A stretch of 64,000 nt of DNA from Dactylosporangium fulvum (GCF_025137375.1 NZ_CP073720.1:10068501-10132500); one strand, 5' to 3'; counted from the stretch's first letter, positions 28,170-37,543 are shown. The notes: generated by a model not told the origin, from the letters alone. Numbers and translations: made by a program.

Positions 28170-31049
28170 CTACGGACCGATCGCCACCGTCGTCCAGGCC
28201 CGCGCCACCTTGCCGTCGGTGAACTCCACCATGCCGAGGTATCGCCGGGCCGGGGACAGCGCCGACCACGACACGTCGAAGGACACCGTCTCGTCAGGGG
28301 AAGCCGGTGCCGAGGCCGGCGTCACGGACAGGTTGGCGGGTGCGCTCGCGCCGACCAGGAACAGGTGCGCCTTCACCTCCTGCTCGGCGACGTCGGCCGG
28401 CAGGCCGAACTGCACCACGTACACCTCGAAGACCCCCGCGGTCGTCAGCGGGATCTCCTCGTCGGCCGTCGTGCCGTCGCTGCGGTCGATCAGCGTGGTG
28501 CCGTCGTAGACGTACAGGTCGAGGTCGGTGCCGGGGGCGTGGTCGGCGGCGAATGTGGACACCCGTGCGAGCTTCGTGCCGGGCGGGACCCTGACCTCGA
28601 ACGTGAAGATGCTCGGCGACACGCCGGGGGCGCCCGGCAGGAACGCCGCCGTGCTGCCGACGAGCTTGCGGGTGTGGACCGTGGACGGGGCCGGGCCGTA
28701 CGCACGGGCCGTCACCGTGCCCGAGTAGCCCGCCCGCAGGTCGATCGTGCCACGGCCGGCCGGGCCGGCGCCGGTGATCTCGCCGGGGCCGGTGAGCGCG
28801 ACCGGGCGGACGCCGATGGGGCTGCGCACCGTGTGGCCGCGCAGGTCCGTCCACGTCATCGAGCCGAACGTCCACTCGCGGAACGGCGCCGACGTGCGGG
28901 TCACGGTGACCTTGAACGTCGCGCTCTTGCCCGGTCCCACGCTGATCGTCGACGGCGTGACCGTCACGGTCGTGCCCGGCGGCGACGACACCGTCGCCGC
29001 GTAGACGCTGGGCTGCTTGCCGACGTTGGTCACGGTCCGGGTGACCGTCTGCTCGCCGGGCAGCGAACCGATCGCGATCGACGGGTAGTTGAGGTCGCTC
29101 GGGTCGATCGTGCCGACGATCGGGCACCAGTCGCTGACGACCTGCAACTGCCCGATCCCGCAGGCGTAACGCGCCCAGTCGTGGGCGCCGGAGTCGTAAA
29201 CCAGGCCCGGGTCGAAGGCCCGGGCCGGGCGTACGTGACCGGAGCCGTAGTCGAGCGGCGTGGCGTCGGCGTCCCCGCGCTGGATCCGGCCGTCGGTGTT
29301 GTCCGTGACGCCGGCGGTGGTCATGAGCGCCGACTTGACCGCCGCGGGAGACCAGTCCGGGTGCTTCGCGCGCACCAGGGCGGCGATGCCGGCGATGTGC
29401 GGGCCCGACATCGACGTGCCCGACTCACCGTCGTAGAGGTTGCCGTGGTGGCCGGCCGGGGAGACGCCGGCGACGATGTCGACGCCGGGTGCGGTGATGT
29501 CGGGCTTGATGAGGTCGCCGCTGCCGGCGACGGCCGGGCCGGCAGCCGAGAAGGCGGCCACCGCCGGGGCGCGCGGCACGACCTTCGAGACCGCGGACAG
29601 CGCGGCGGTCGGTTTGGGTTCCGAGACGTACGCCTTGATCGCCGCACCCGCGAGGTGGTCCACGTGCACCGTGGGGACGACGTGGTAGTCGGCGTTGAGG
29701 GAGTTCTCGTCGGCGTTGTAGAGCACCATCCCGACCCCGCCGGCGTCGCGGACGGCGATGCTCTTGTCGGTGCGCGGGTTGACGCCCCGCTTGCACAGCA
29801 CGATCCGGCCCTTGACCTTCGCCGGGTCGAGCGTGCCGGGATGGCACAGCTCGACCTTCGTCGCCTCCGCGGCGGGCAGGCCGGCGGTGACGGAGTCCAC
29901 GAGCGGGGCGGACGGCAGCGCCGGGCCCTGGCCGGCACCGGTGTAGGTCCTGCCGTTGCCGAGGGTCACGGACTTGGCCGCGCCGCGGTCGTGCGAGCTG
30001 GCCGCGACCGTCGTGACCCATGGGGCGTTGTGCGCGACGGTGGAGGCGTCGGGCCCGGAGTTGCCGGCGGACGTGGCGACGAACACCCCGGCCGCGGCGG
30101 CGTTGAAGAAGGCCAACTCGATCGGGTCGACCACGAGCGACGTCGAACCGGAGACGGAGTAGTTGAGGACGTCGACGCCGTCGGTCACCGCGTCGTCGAC
30201 CGCGTCGAGCAGGTCGACGGTGCCGCCGGAGCCCTCGCCGTCGGCCTGGCGCCACAGCGCCTTGTAGACCGCGATCCGCGCCGCGGGCGCCATGCCGGAG
30301 ACGTTTCCGACGAGCTCGTTGTTGATGGTCGCCGGCACGTCGTGCAGCCCCGCCGCGGTGGTCGCCGTGTGTGTGCCGTGGCCGTCGTAGTCGCGCGGCG
30401 ACCGGAACTCCCCCGACCAGTCGCCGAAGCCGCTGCTGTCGTAGTAGCGCGCGCCGATCACCTTGTTGTTGCAGGTGATCCGCTGCTGCGGGGTGCCGGT
30501 GCCCTCGTCGCACTTGTCGACGCCGTCGGCGTACCACTTCTTCTCGATCGTCGCCCGGTCGGGCCTGGGCTCGGGCAGCGGGGCCAGGCTCGGGTTCTCC
30601 GGCCAGAAGCCGGTGTCGACGACACCGATGATCATGCCCGCGCCGGCGCGGGCCGGGTCGCCGAAGCGCTTGTCCCACACGCCACCGGCGCCGCTCAGCC
30701 CGAGGAAGGCCGGCGTGGAGAAGGTCTGGACCGTCCGCTTCTCGTTCTTCCACAGCCGTTCGACCCCCGGGGTCCGCTCGACACGGGCCTTCTGCGCCGG
30801 GGTCAGCGCCGCGGCGAAGCCGTTGAAGACGGTCTCGTAGTCGGCGACGGTCTTCGTGACACCGGCGGCTCGCAGGACCGCCGCCCGGTTCGACCGGATG
30901 CCCGTTCGCAGTGACTCCTGCCGGCCGGCCGGGTCGCCGGCCAACTGGACGATGTAGAGCGCCGGGTCCGCCTTCGCGGAGGCCGCCGGGGCGGGCAGCG
31001 CGAAGACGGTTGACAGCACCAGGGTGAGTGCGAGAAGGATTCGGCCCAC
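28170..31049 (-). CDS. Secreted subtilisin-like serine protease with PA domain
   Basis: A 959-residue exported S8 peptidase. Order: signal peptide (ILLALTLVLSTVFALPAPA), inhibitor_I9 propeptide (about 30-100), and a catalytic domain with Asp145 (VVDTGFWP), His224 (DGHGTHT), oxyanion Asn330 (SAGNSG) and Ser546 (GTSMSGPH). A protease-associated domain is inserted at about 370-470 between Asn and Ser, and an Fn3/beta-sandwich region fills the C-terminal 350 residues. The layout matches plant-type subtilases found in actinomycetes. It is likely a nutrient-scavenging or developmental protease activated by propeptide removal. Length and all catalytic residues are normal. Confidence 0.95.
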   Translation of the reverse strand: MGRILLALTLVLSTVFALPAPAASAKADPALYIVQLAGDPAGRQESLRTGIRSNRAAVLRAAGVTKTVADYETVFNGFAAALTPAQKARVERTPGVERLWKNEKRTVQTFSTPAFLGLSGAGGVWDKRFGDPARAGAGMIIGVVDTGFWPENPSLAPLPEPRPDRATIEKKWYADGVDKCDEGTGTPQQRITCNNKVIGARYYDSSGFGDWSGEFRSPRDYDGHGTHTATTAAGLHDVPATINNELVGNVSGMAPAARIAVYKALWRQADGEGSGGTVDLLDAVDDAVTDGVDVLNYSVSGSTSLVVDPIELAFFNAAAAGVFVATSAGNSGPDASTVAHNAPWVTTVAASSHDRGAAKSVTLGNGRTYTGAGQGPALPSAPLVDSVTAGLPAAEATKVELCHPGTLDPAKVKGRIVLCKRGVNPRTDKSIAVRDAGGVGMVLYNADENSLNADYHVVPTVHVDHLAGAAIKAYVSEPKPTAALSAVSKVVPRAPAVAAFSAAGPAVAGSGDLIKPDITAPGVDIVAGVSPAGHHGNLYDGESGTSMSGPHIAGIAALVRAKHPDWSPAAVKSALMTTAGVTDNTDGRIQRGDADATPLDYGSGHVRPARAFDPGLVYDSGAHDWARYACGIGQLQVVSDWCPIVGTIDPSDLNYPSIAIGSLPGEQTVTRTVTNVGKQPSVYAATVSSPPGTTVTVTPSTISVGPGKSATFKVTVTRTSAPFREWTFGSMTWTDLRGHTVRSPIGVRPVALTGPGEITGAGPAGRGTIDLRAGYSGTVTARAYGPAPSTVHTRKLVGSTAAFLPGAPGVSPSIFTFEVRVPPGTKLARVSTFAADHAPGTDLDLYVYDGTTLIDRSDGTTADEEIPLTTAGVFEVYVVQFGLPADVAEQEVKAHLFLVGASAPANLSVTPASAPASPDETVSFDVSWSALSPARRYLGMVEFTDGKVARAWTTVAIGP

Positions 31050-31077
31050 GTGGCCAGACTAATTGTGGCGATTTGCC

Positions 31078-31827
31078 CTATCTCAAGAACGCCAAATGAT
31101 CCTTGAGCAGGGCGTATCCGACAAACGCCACGACGTCCAGCAGCGTGTGCGCGACGATCAGCGGCATGACCCGCTGGGTGCGGCGGAAGAAGTACCCGAA
31201 GACGAGGCCCATCACGACGTTGCCGGCGAACCCGGCGCCGAAGCCCTGGTACAGATGGTACGAACCGCGGATCACCGCGCTCGTCACGATCGCGACCCAG
31301 CCGTTCCACCCGAGGTCGCGCAGCCGCGTCAGCAGATAGCCGATCATGACGACCTCTTCGAGCACCGCGTTCTGGATCGCGGCGAGGATCAGCACCGGCA
31401 CCGCCCACCACACCGGCTCCAGGGCCGCGGGCACGATCTGCGCGCTGATGCCGATCTCACGCGAGAGCCAGACGAGGCCGAGTCCGGGCAGCCCGATGAG
31501 CGCCGCGAGCGCCGCACCGGTCCCCAGGTCGAAACCGGGACGGCGGAGGTCCAGGCCGATCGCCGAAGGTGGGGTCGTCCGCCCCAGGAGGTGTACGGCC
31601 AGCAGCGCCGGCACGACCCCCAGCGTGACCCCGGCGAGTTGGTAGGCGAGGTCGAGCCACGGCCGGTCCGGCGTCACCGACGGATTGAGGGTGGCGGTCT
31701 GCTCGGACAGCGGCTTGACGAACGTGAGCCGGTCGATGATGCGCAGGATCGCGTAGATCGCGGACGAGCCGAGCGACACCCCGAGGACCAGCAGCACCTC
31801 GGCCCGGAGGCCCCGCCTGTCGATCAC
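31078..31827 (-). CDS. CPBP-family intramembrane metalloprotease
   Basis: A 249-residue membrane protein of the CAAX-protease/bacteriocin-processing family. About seven helices are predicted. The conserved motifs are present: LEEVVMIGYL (Glu-Glu), SAVIRGSYHLYQG (His) and AHTLLDV (His), which together bind the catalytic metal within the membrane. Related proteins process or give immunity to peptides, or cleave membrane anchors; no peptide gene adjoins it here. It lies just downstream of the flavohemoglobin gene and ends 28 bp upstream of the protease gene's start region, all on the minus strand. Confidence 0.85.
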   Translation of the reverse strand: MIDRRGLRAEVLLVLGVSLGSSAIYAILRIIDRLTFVKPLSEQTATLNPSVTPDRPWLDLAYQLAGVTLGVVPALLAVHLLGRTTPPSAIGLDLRRPGFDLGTGAALAALIGLPGLGLVWLSREIGISAQIVPAALEPVWWAVPVLILAAIQNAVLEEVVMIGYLLTRLRDLGWNGWVAIVTSAVIRGSYHLYQGFGAGFAGNVVMGLVFGYFFRRTQRVMPLIVAHTLLDVVAFVGYALLKDHLAFLR

Positions 31828-31902
31828 GGCGCAACTGTAACCGCACCACGGCGGTCAGGCGGACAGGCCGGCGCCGCACTGCCGACCTGTCCGCACGGTC
31901 TT

Positions 31903-33015
31903 TCAGGAATCACCGAAGGTGTCGTACTTGATGCGCATGGCCGGGACCTGCATCTCCGCGAGGGTGCGCAGGGTGGCGCGGACCATCGCGGCGGAGCCGG
32001 AGACGAAGAAGTCGTGTTCCTGCCACGGCCCGTAGCTGCCCACGATCTCCGAGATGTTGCCGTGCTCGCCGGGGGACTCCGGGTCCTCGCTGGTGGCGGC
32101 GACGACCGAGAGCCAGGGGTACCGGGCCGCGAGGCGGTTGAGGCAGTCCAGGTCGTACAGGTCGTCGCGGTCCCGGGCGCCGAAGAAGACGTGGACCCAG
32201 CGCGTCCGGTTGGCCCGGGTCATCTCCTCGATGAGGGCCTTGATCGGGGCGAGCCCGGTGCCGCCTGCGACGCAGACGATGTCACGGGTCGACCGGCGGT
32301 CGAGGGTCATCGAGCCCATGGGCGCGCCCAGACGGATCATGTCGCCGGGCCGCACCCGCCGTACCAGCGCGGAGGACACCCAGCCGGCGCCCAGCGCGCG
32401 CACGTGGAAGTCGATGGAGCCGTCCTTGCGGGGCGCGTTGGCCATGGAGTAGGCCCGCCACAGGCGCGGCTGGTACCTGGTCTCGACGCTGACGTACTGC
32501 CCGGCACGGAACTCGAGCGGCTGCATCGGCCGACAGGTGATCACGGCGATGTCCCGGCTGCGGCGCTCGTGGTGGAGCACCTCGGCGTGCCAGTAGGGCG
32601 GGTTGGCGTTGTCGGCGTCGGCACCCTCGATCATCTTGTGCGCGATCGCCGCGTAGCCGTCGCGCCACGCCTGCTCGTACTCGTAGCTCCACTCGTCGCC
32701 GGCGAACGTCCGCAGCGCCTCGATCAGCGCGTTGCCGACGATGTCGTAGTGCTGGGCCTCGACGTGGAACTTGCGGTGATCGCGACCGAGCGCCTGGAGG
32801 TAGTCCGCGAACCGGTCGGGGTCGCCGGACGTCTGTACCGCGGTGACGATGGCGCCCAGCAGTCGGGAGCGCTGGACGTCCATCTGGACCGGGAACAGGT
32901 CCCGCAACTGGGGGTTGTCGAGGAACATGCGCGCGTAGAAATAGCCCGCGACCTTGTCCTGCTGTTCCTCGACGAGTGTCCAGCTCTCCTTCAGTAATCG
33001 CGACAGATTGCTCAT
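31903..33015 (-). CDS. Flavohemoglobin-type globin/FAD/NAD reductase
   Basis: A 370-residue two-part protein. Residues 1-130 form a globin; the proximal heme His is probably His80 in GRDHRKFHVEAQHYDIVG, and the N-terminal SWTLVEEQQDKVAGYFYARMF fits helices A-B. Residues 150-370 form a ferredoxin-reductase module with RAYSMANAP (FAD; RxYS motif) and CVAGGTGLAPIKALIEEM (NAD-binding). Such enzymes detoxify nitric oxide or reduce heme or ferric compounds. GAAGGG precedes the ATG. The globin diverges from E. coli Hmp, so it may be one of the type II actinobacterial forms; which activity it has cannot be told. Confidence 0.9.
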   Translation of the reverse strand: MSNLSRLLKESWTLVEEQQDKVAGYFYARMFLDNPQLRDLFPVQMDVQRSRLLGAIVTAVQTSGDPDRFADYLQALGRDHRKFHVEAQHYDIVGNALIEALRTFAGDEWSYEYEQAWRDGYAAIAHKMIEGADADNANPPYWHAEVLHHERRSRDIAVITCRPMQPLEFRAGQYVSVETRYQPRLWRAYSMANAPRKDGSIDFHVRALGAGWVSSALVRRVRPGDMIRLGAPMGSMTLDRRSTRDIVCVAGGTGLAPIKALIEEMTRANRTRWVHVFFGARDRDDLYDLDCLNRLAARYPWLSVVAATSEDPESPGEHGNISEIVGSYGPWQEHDFFVSGSAAMVRATLRTLAEMQVPAMRIKYDTFGDS

Positions 33016-33216
33016 CGGTACCCTTCGCCGTCCAACGTTAGGAGCCGTCTATGAAGCAGAGTCACTACCTGGGCAGACTTCCCATCGCACTGGATGTGCG
33101 ACGCGGGGTGGAGACGGCGGATTTCCCCGTGACGCGCCGCCGCGCGCGCTGGACAGGTAGCGAGCGCGACCGGCGGCCGTCGCACCGACTGTCCGGCTGG
33201 CGCCCGGCGCGCTGGA

Positions 33217-33879
33217 TCACGGTGTACGTGGAAGCGGCATTCCTGACGGCGGCCGGCGAATTGGCGTGAACTTCCGGTACTCCCCGACGGGCACCAACCG
33301 GTCGCCCTCTTCCAGGAGCTGGCGGTAGAGCACACCGTCGAGATGGTCGATCTCGTGCTCGACGAGGCGGGCGAGCACCCCTCGGAAAACGGTTCTCAGG
33401 AATCCGCCGTCGATGGTGCGGTGCCGTACGTGAATCCATTCCGGGCGGCGCACGAGACCGCGCACGTCGAAGAACGACAGGCAGCCCTCGTAATGCTTTC
33501 CGGAACGGTCCCGAACCGGTTGCCGGCCGATGACGACGGGGTTGATCAGCACGATCAGGTCGGCGCCGTCCGGCGGCCGGACGATCGCCACCCGGCGCGG
33601 GATGCCGATCTGCGGCGCGGCGATCCCCATGCCGTTGCCGAACGGGTAGAGCTCCTCGACCCGCGCCGCCATCCGCCGGAGGCGGCGCACGGTGGTCGCG
33701 ACCTCGGCCTGCTCCTCGGGCAGTAGATAGGGGGCGTGGTCGGTCCGGGTCAGGATGGGCGCGGCCCCGAGCTGGCGGATCCCGAGCCCGGACATGACCC
33801 GCACGAGGTACGCGCCGTCGGCGAGGTCTCCGGCACCGACGACGCTGCGTCGGTGATCCGCTACCCGCCCTGTCGTCAT
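33217..33879 (-). CDS. def: Peptide deformylase
   Basis: About 220 residues of a peptide deformylase, the Fe/Zn enzyme that removes the formyl group from nascent N-terminal Met. All three motifs are present: GMGIAAPQIG (motif I), EGCLSFFDV (motif II, metal Cys) and VEHEIDHLDG (motif III, metal His pair). The length is longer than the typical 165-190 because of an N-terminal extension. The ATG at 33879 is used because an ATG 13 codons upstream lies across a palindrome in low-GC sequence. It starts 73 bp past the stop of the XRE-deformylase fusion and shares with it the uncommon string EGCLSFFDVRGLVRRP, so the two are related duplicates in one operon. Confidence 0.88.
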   Translation of the reverse strand: MTTGRVADHRRSVVGAGDLADGAYLVRVMSGLGIRQLGAAPILTRTDHAPYLLPEEQAEVATTVRRLRRMAARVEELYPFGNGMGIAAPQIGIPRRVAIVRPPDGADLIVLINPVVIGRQPVRDRSGKHYEGCLSFFDVRGLVRRPEWIHVRHRTIDGGFLRTVFRGVLARLVEHEIDHLDGVLYRQLLEEGDRLVPVGEYRKFTPIRRPPSGMPLPRTP

Positions 33880-33890
33880 CACCGCACGAT

Positions 33891-33907
33891 AACGGCTGAA
33901 CGCCGTT
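33891..33907. repeat. Small palindrome before the deformylase gene
   Basis: AACGGC and GCCGTT arms are separated by 5 bp in a low-GC gap between the two deformylase genes. It could be an operator for the XRE domain of the upstream protein or a chance dyad; nothing else supports a site. Confidence 0.35.
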
Positions 33908-33952
33908 CCATTATTCATTCATTCATTTCGAATGCATTTGCGGAGAAATGCA

Positions 33953-35476
33953 TCACTCCGTCGTCGGCACCAGGGGCGCGTCGACCTCCATCCGGTGCAG
34001 GTACAGCCGCCCGTCAAGGTGGTCGATTTCGTGCACGACCTGCCGGGCGACGGATCCCTCGTACACCGCCAGGAAACGCGTGCCGTCGAGCCGCTCGCTC
34101 TCAACCGTCACGCACCGGGGCCGGCGCACCAGCCCGCGGACGTCGAAGAACGACAGGCACCCCTCGAACTCCTCGTCGGTCTCCTCCGACTGCTCGACGA
34201 TCCTGGGGTTGAGCAGCACGATCTGTCCGGCTCCGGGCCCGGCGGGCCGGACGACCACCACAGCCAGGCTCTCACCGACCTGCGGGGCCGCCAAGCCAAC
34301 CCCCTGCACAAAAGGATGCAGTTCCTCGACACGGTCCAGCGCGGCGGACAACTTGTCGACCACCCCCTCGACCCGAGCGGAGTCCCCGGGCAGGTCGAGC
34401 GGGCGGACCGGGCGGTCCAGGACGTTCTCGCCGCGCTGAACCACACCCGCGTCACGCACCGCGTCCGTCGACGCCGACTGCGCGTGGGGCGGCTCCTCCC
34501 AGTCGTCGGACTGCTCGACCGCGCCGACCGGGCGGGTGCCACGGAACCGCCACTCCAGCCGGTACCGATCGTGCAGTGCGGTCGTCTCCGTGTGCCACGA
34601 GAAGACCGCACGGCCGTCGGCGGACAGCTCGTGGGTGATCGGCGTGCGCAGCGGCACCTCCTCAGCGGACAGCGTCGTCTGCACGCCCCAGACCACCGGT
34701 CGCATCCGCGCCGGGAACTCGACCTCGATCGTGAGCTGCCGGGTGGGCAGCCGGACCGAGCGCTGGAACCAGTGGCCCCACTTCTCGACGCCGATGTGCC
34801 ACGAATACGCGATCGTGGTCCGCTGCCCCGGGTACAGCGGGAAGCGGCCCTGCGCGTTCTCGAAGAGCAGCCACGCCTCCTTGAGCGCGTCACGGTCGGT
34901 CTTCGACCGCCACTCCATGGGCTCCCCGGCGCACGACGCGACCAGAGCCAGCTCGTCCCACGACAGCGGGTGGTCACGGTGATGGCGGTTGGAGCGCGCA
35001 GGGTCGTCCGGGTAGCGATCCACGGAGATCCGGACCAGATACCGGGTGATCGGCTCGGTGCCGGCGTTGTAGAGGGCACGGCGGACCGTGCACCGATACT
35101 TGCCGTCGACGTAGGACAGGCGGGCGGTCTCCCGCTCCACGACCAGTCCCGTGCCGGGCGGCAGCCATTGATCCGGTACGGGCGGATCCCTCCCCGGCAG
35201 CCCCACGCGGCTGCGGGCGGTCGCGCGCAGCTCGTCGTACTCCTTGTACCGCTGCCAGATGGCCCCGCCGCTCTGCAGGATCGCCTCGGCGCGCCGGGCG
35301 AAATCCTCGGTGGGGCGGTGGCGGCGCGCCTCGACATGACTGACGTAGGAGGCGTCGAAGCCCATCGCGGCAGCCAGCTGCTTCTTGGACATGCCCCGGT
35401 CGACGCGCCAACGCGCGAACTCCGCGACGAACGCCTCAGACGCCCGCTGCACGGGTGAAGAGTCGTTCGTGGTCAT
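33953..35476 (-). CDS. XRE helix-turn-helix fused to a peptide deformylase
   Basis: A 507-residue fusion. Residues about 14-70 form an XRE-type HTH (MSKKQLAAAMGFDASYVSHVE). The middle, about 90-330, is a beta-rich region of unknown function with many aromatic residues (WHIGVEKWGHWFQRSVRLP). The C-terminus from about 370 is a complete peptide deformylase: GVGLAAPQVG, EGCLSFFDV and HEIDHLDG with the metal His at 482 and 486. HTH-linked regulators usually carry ligand or protease domains, so a deformylase here suggests a DNA-binding protein that senses or processes formyl-peptides, or a regulator exploiting that fold. It is the first gene of an operon with a second deformylase. Confidence 0.88.
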   Translation of the reverse strand: MTTNDSSPVQRASEAFVAEFARWRVDRGMSKKQLAAAMGFDASYVSHVEARRHRPTEDFARRAEAILQSGGAIWQRYKEYDELRATARSRVGLPGRDPPVPDQWLPPGTGLVVERETARLSYVDGKYRCTVRRALYNAGTEPITRYLVRISVDRYPDDPARSNRHHRDHPLSWDELALVASCAGEPMEWRSKTDRDALKEAWLLFENAQGRFPLYPGQRTTIAYSWHIGVEKWGHWFQRSVRLPTRQLTIEVEFPARMRPVVWGVQTTLSAEEVPLRTPITHELSADGRAVFSWHTETTALHDRYRLEWRFRGTRPVGAVEQSDDWEEPPHAQSASTDAVRDAGVVQRGENVLDRPVRPLDLPGDSARVEGVVDKLSAALDRVEELHPFVQGVGLAAPQVGESLAVVVVRPAGPGAGQIVLLNPRIVEQSEETDEEFEGCLSFFDVRGLVRRPRCVTVESERLDGTRFLAVYEGSVARQVVHEIDHLDGRLYLHRMEVDAPLVPTTE

Positions 35477-35672
35477 GTTCGGCCCAGCCCTACAGGGAGA
35501 CGGCCCCTGTCCGTTTAGTGTCCCCGAGTCCGGCTGTTGGCCAGACCAAGCGGACAGATTCCTGACAAAATGGTTGACAACACCGTGACATCAGTCTTGA
35601 TCAACGTATTTCGATCACCGCGCGGCCCCTGGTCGACTACGGAACGTAGCCGCGCAAGTGTGACGACGAAAC

Positions 35673-35691
35673 GCTGGTTAGGCTTACCTAA
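35673..35691 (+). promoter_or_regulatory. DtxR/IdeR-type iron box
   Basis: The 19-bp site GCTGGTTAGGCTTACCTAA agrees at 15 of 19 positions with the consensus palindrome TTAGGTTAGSCTAACCTAA bound by iron-loaded DtxR-family repressors. It lies about 135 bp before the FhuF-like gene and suggests iron-repressed expression. A TTGACA at about 35572 may be a -35 element. The rest of 35477-35824 holds no gene and includes the divergent promoter of the XRE-deformylase operon. Confidence 0.72.
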
Positions 35692-35824
35692 TAGCTGTAT
35701 CGTGGGCGCTTGGCATGCACATCTGGGGGTATCTGACGGTGGTGAGCACCAATCACGCGCACGGCACGACTGCGCCGTCACGGTGTCACCGGCTCGCGCC
35801 ACCCACCCTCTTCGGCGACCCAAC

Positions 35825-36613
35825 GTGACCGCGCTCATCAGCCGCGGCTCCGCCGAGCCGCTGGCACCTGTCGTGGCGACCCTCGCCGCCTTGCAGCACC
35901 GGCACGGCAAAGATTCACTCCAGGGGCTGGTGCCCGGACTCGTCGCCGGGCCGGCGCAGGGTTGGCACAGCGCAGGTGAGCTCCGGGTCCCCGAGCTCCT
36001 CGACACCGCGGCCCGGCGCTGGAGCGCGCAGCCGCACGCCGCCGCCGCGCTCGCGTGGAAGTGCTACTCCTACTGGCTGGCGCTGCCGGCCGTCCTCGGC
36101 TTCGCCGCCTCCCGGCGCGTGCCGCTGATGACGCCCGACCACGTGCTGGTGCGCTACTCGCCGAATCAGCCCTTCCTCACCCTGGCGCTGCGCGACCCGG
36201 TGACCGCGGTACTGGCGACCGACCCGATCGTCGCCACCGACACGCCAGGCCTGCTCATCGTCGACGACGAGGAAGAACTGCTCGGCGTGCTGCGCCGGTC
36301 GCTGGTCGACGCGCACCTCGACCCGCTGATCGACGAGTTCCGCAAGCACGTCCACATCGGCCGGCGCACGTTGTGGGGCTCGGTCGCCTCCGGCGTCGCC
36401 TATGGGCTGTCACGCGCCGCCGACTCCCTGCCCGGCCCGACGATCGACATCGCCCGCCGGGTCCTCACCGCGCTCGACGCCGAGTCGCTGGTCGACCTGA
36501 CGGAGCGACCCGGCGGCGGCCTCGACATCCAGCGCCGCACCTGCTGCCTGGCCTTCACCCTGCCGACACCGAAAGTGTGCAGCACCTGCTGCATCCGGCA
36601 TCAACAGCCGTAG
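35825..36613 (+). CDS. FhuF-like ferric-siderophore reductase ([2Fe-2S])
   Basis: About 262 residues resembling FhuF, a cytoplasmic [2Fe-2S] protein that reduces ferric siderophores to release iron. The C-terminal cysteine cluster, RRTCCLAF then CSTCC (CC-x10-C-x2-CC here), matches the family's CC-x10-C-x2-C ligand set, though with one extra Cys. The body includes WKCYSYWLALPAVLGFAA, the aromatic helix common in these reductases. The GTG at 35825 is a tentative start; a GTG about 15 codons upstream is also possible and ribosome sites are weak for both. The iron box upstream supports the assignment independently of the protein sequence. Confidence 0.75.
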   Translation: MTALISRGSAEPLAPVVATLAALQHRHGKDSLQGLVPGLVAGPAQGWHSAGELRVPELLDTAARRWSAQPHAAAALAWKCYSYWLALPAVLGFAASRRVPLMTPDHVLVRYSPNQPFLTLALRDPVTAVLATDPIVATDTPGLLIVDDEEELLGVLRRSLVDAHLDPLIDEFRKHVHIGRRTLWGSVASGVAYGLSRAADSLPGPTIDIARRVLTALDAESLVDLTERPGGGLDIQRRTCCLAFTLPTPKVCSTCCIRHQQP

Positions 36614-36655
36614 TTCCGGGATCTCGGCGCGCGGCGTTGCTGCGGGACGCGTAAT

Positions 36656-37543
36656 TTGAAGACCATCAGCGAGAGCATTTTGATCAAGCACACCAGGCAC
36701 ATCCGCCTGGGTGATCACCTCTGCCTGCCGTTCGCCAGCGACGTCGAGCAGCGTGAGGTGGTGTCCGCGTACATCGCCGACGGGCTGACCCGCGGCGAAC
36801 GGGTGCTCTACTACTCGGACAAGACCGCGCCCGACGCCATCGACGCGTGGCTCGACCCGCGGGGCATCGACGGCGCGCTCGCCATCGCCCGCGGCCAGTT
36901 GGAGGTGCGCCCGGCCGGCGAGACGCCCTTCGACCCGGCCGACCTCGTCGACGGCATCCAGCACGCGATCCGCGAGGCCCGCGCCGCCGGCTTCCAGGGA
37001 CTGCGGCTCACCGGCGAGATGAGCTGGGCGCTGCGCAGCCTGCCGGACACCGTGCGGCTGCACGAGTACGAGTCCGGCGTCGCCTCGACGGTCGTGGAAT
37101 CGGGTGATCTGGCGGCGATCTGCCAGTACGACGAACGGCTCTTCGAACGGGCCGACATGACCGGCCTGGTGGCCCGCCACACCAGCGTCGTGTGCATCGA
37201 CCCGCTCCACGACGACCGGCGGCTCCGTATCGTCCCCACCTTCTCCCCGCGCGGCCTCAAGGTCACCGGCACCGTCGACGACGCGACCGCCGGGGCCTTC
37301 GCCGGCGCGCTCGCGCAGGCCGGGGGCTGGACCGCCGCCGAGCCGGTGATCGTGCTCGACCTCGCCGACCTCCAGTTCATCGACGTGGCCGGCATCCGGG
37401 CCATGGTCCGTTTCGCCGAGTCGATCACACCGGAGCGCAAGCTGCAGGTGCGCCACCTGTCGCCGACCCTGCGCAAGGTGCTGCGCATCGTCGGCTGGGA
37501 CGCCACGCCCGGCCTGTCCTTCGACGGGGAGCCGACGTGCTGA
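36656..37543 (+). CDS. MEDS-domain sensor with STAS output
   Basis: A 295-residue protein. Residues about 15-190 form a MEDS domain (GDHLCLPFASDVEQREVV, then LTGEMSWALRSLP), found in methylotroph/methanogen DcmR-like sensors and actinomycete anti-sigma systems. Residues about 200-295 are a STAS domain (LKVTGTVDDATAG, VIVLDLADLQFIDVAGIR), the fold of anti-anti-sigma factors; the Asp-x-x-Gly after the strand lacks the usual phosphorylatable Ser (DVAG instead of DSSG), so regulation by phosphorylation may differ. The TTG start has a weak ribosome site. Its last bases overlap the GTG of the next gene. Confidence 0.82.
   Translation: MKTISESILIKHTRHIRLGDHLCLPFASDVEQREVVSAYIADGLTRGERVLYYSDKTAPDAIDAWLDPRGIDGALAIARGQLEVRPAGETPFDPADLVDGIQHAIREARAAGFQGLRLTGEMSWALRSLPDTVRLHEYESGVASTVVESGDLAAICQYDERLFERADMTGLVARHTSVVCIDPLHDDRRLRIVPTFSPRGLKVTGTVDDATAGAFAGALAQAGGWTAAEPVIVLDLADLQFIDVAGIRAMVRFAESITPERKLQVRHLSPTLRKVLRIVGWDATPGLSFDGEPTC

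Noticed and set aside
28365..30914. An 849-codon plus-strand frame opposite the subtilase gene
   Set aside because: It is the antisense shadow of a GC-rich gene: Arg/Gly/Val-rich, without domains or a ribosome site, while the minus strand carries a complete protease.
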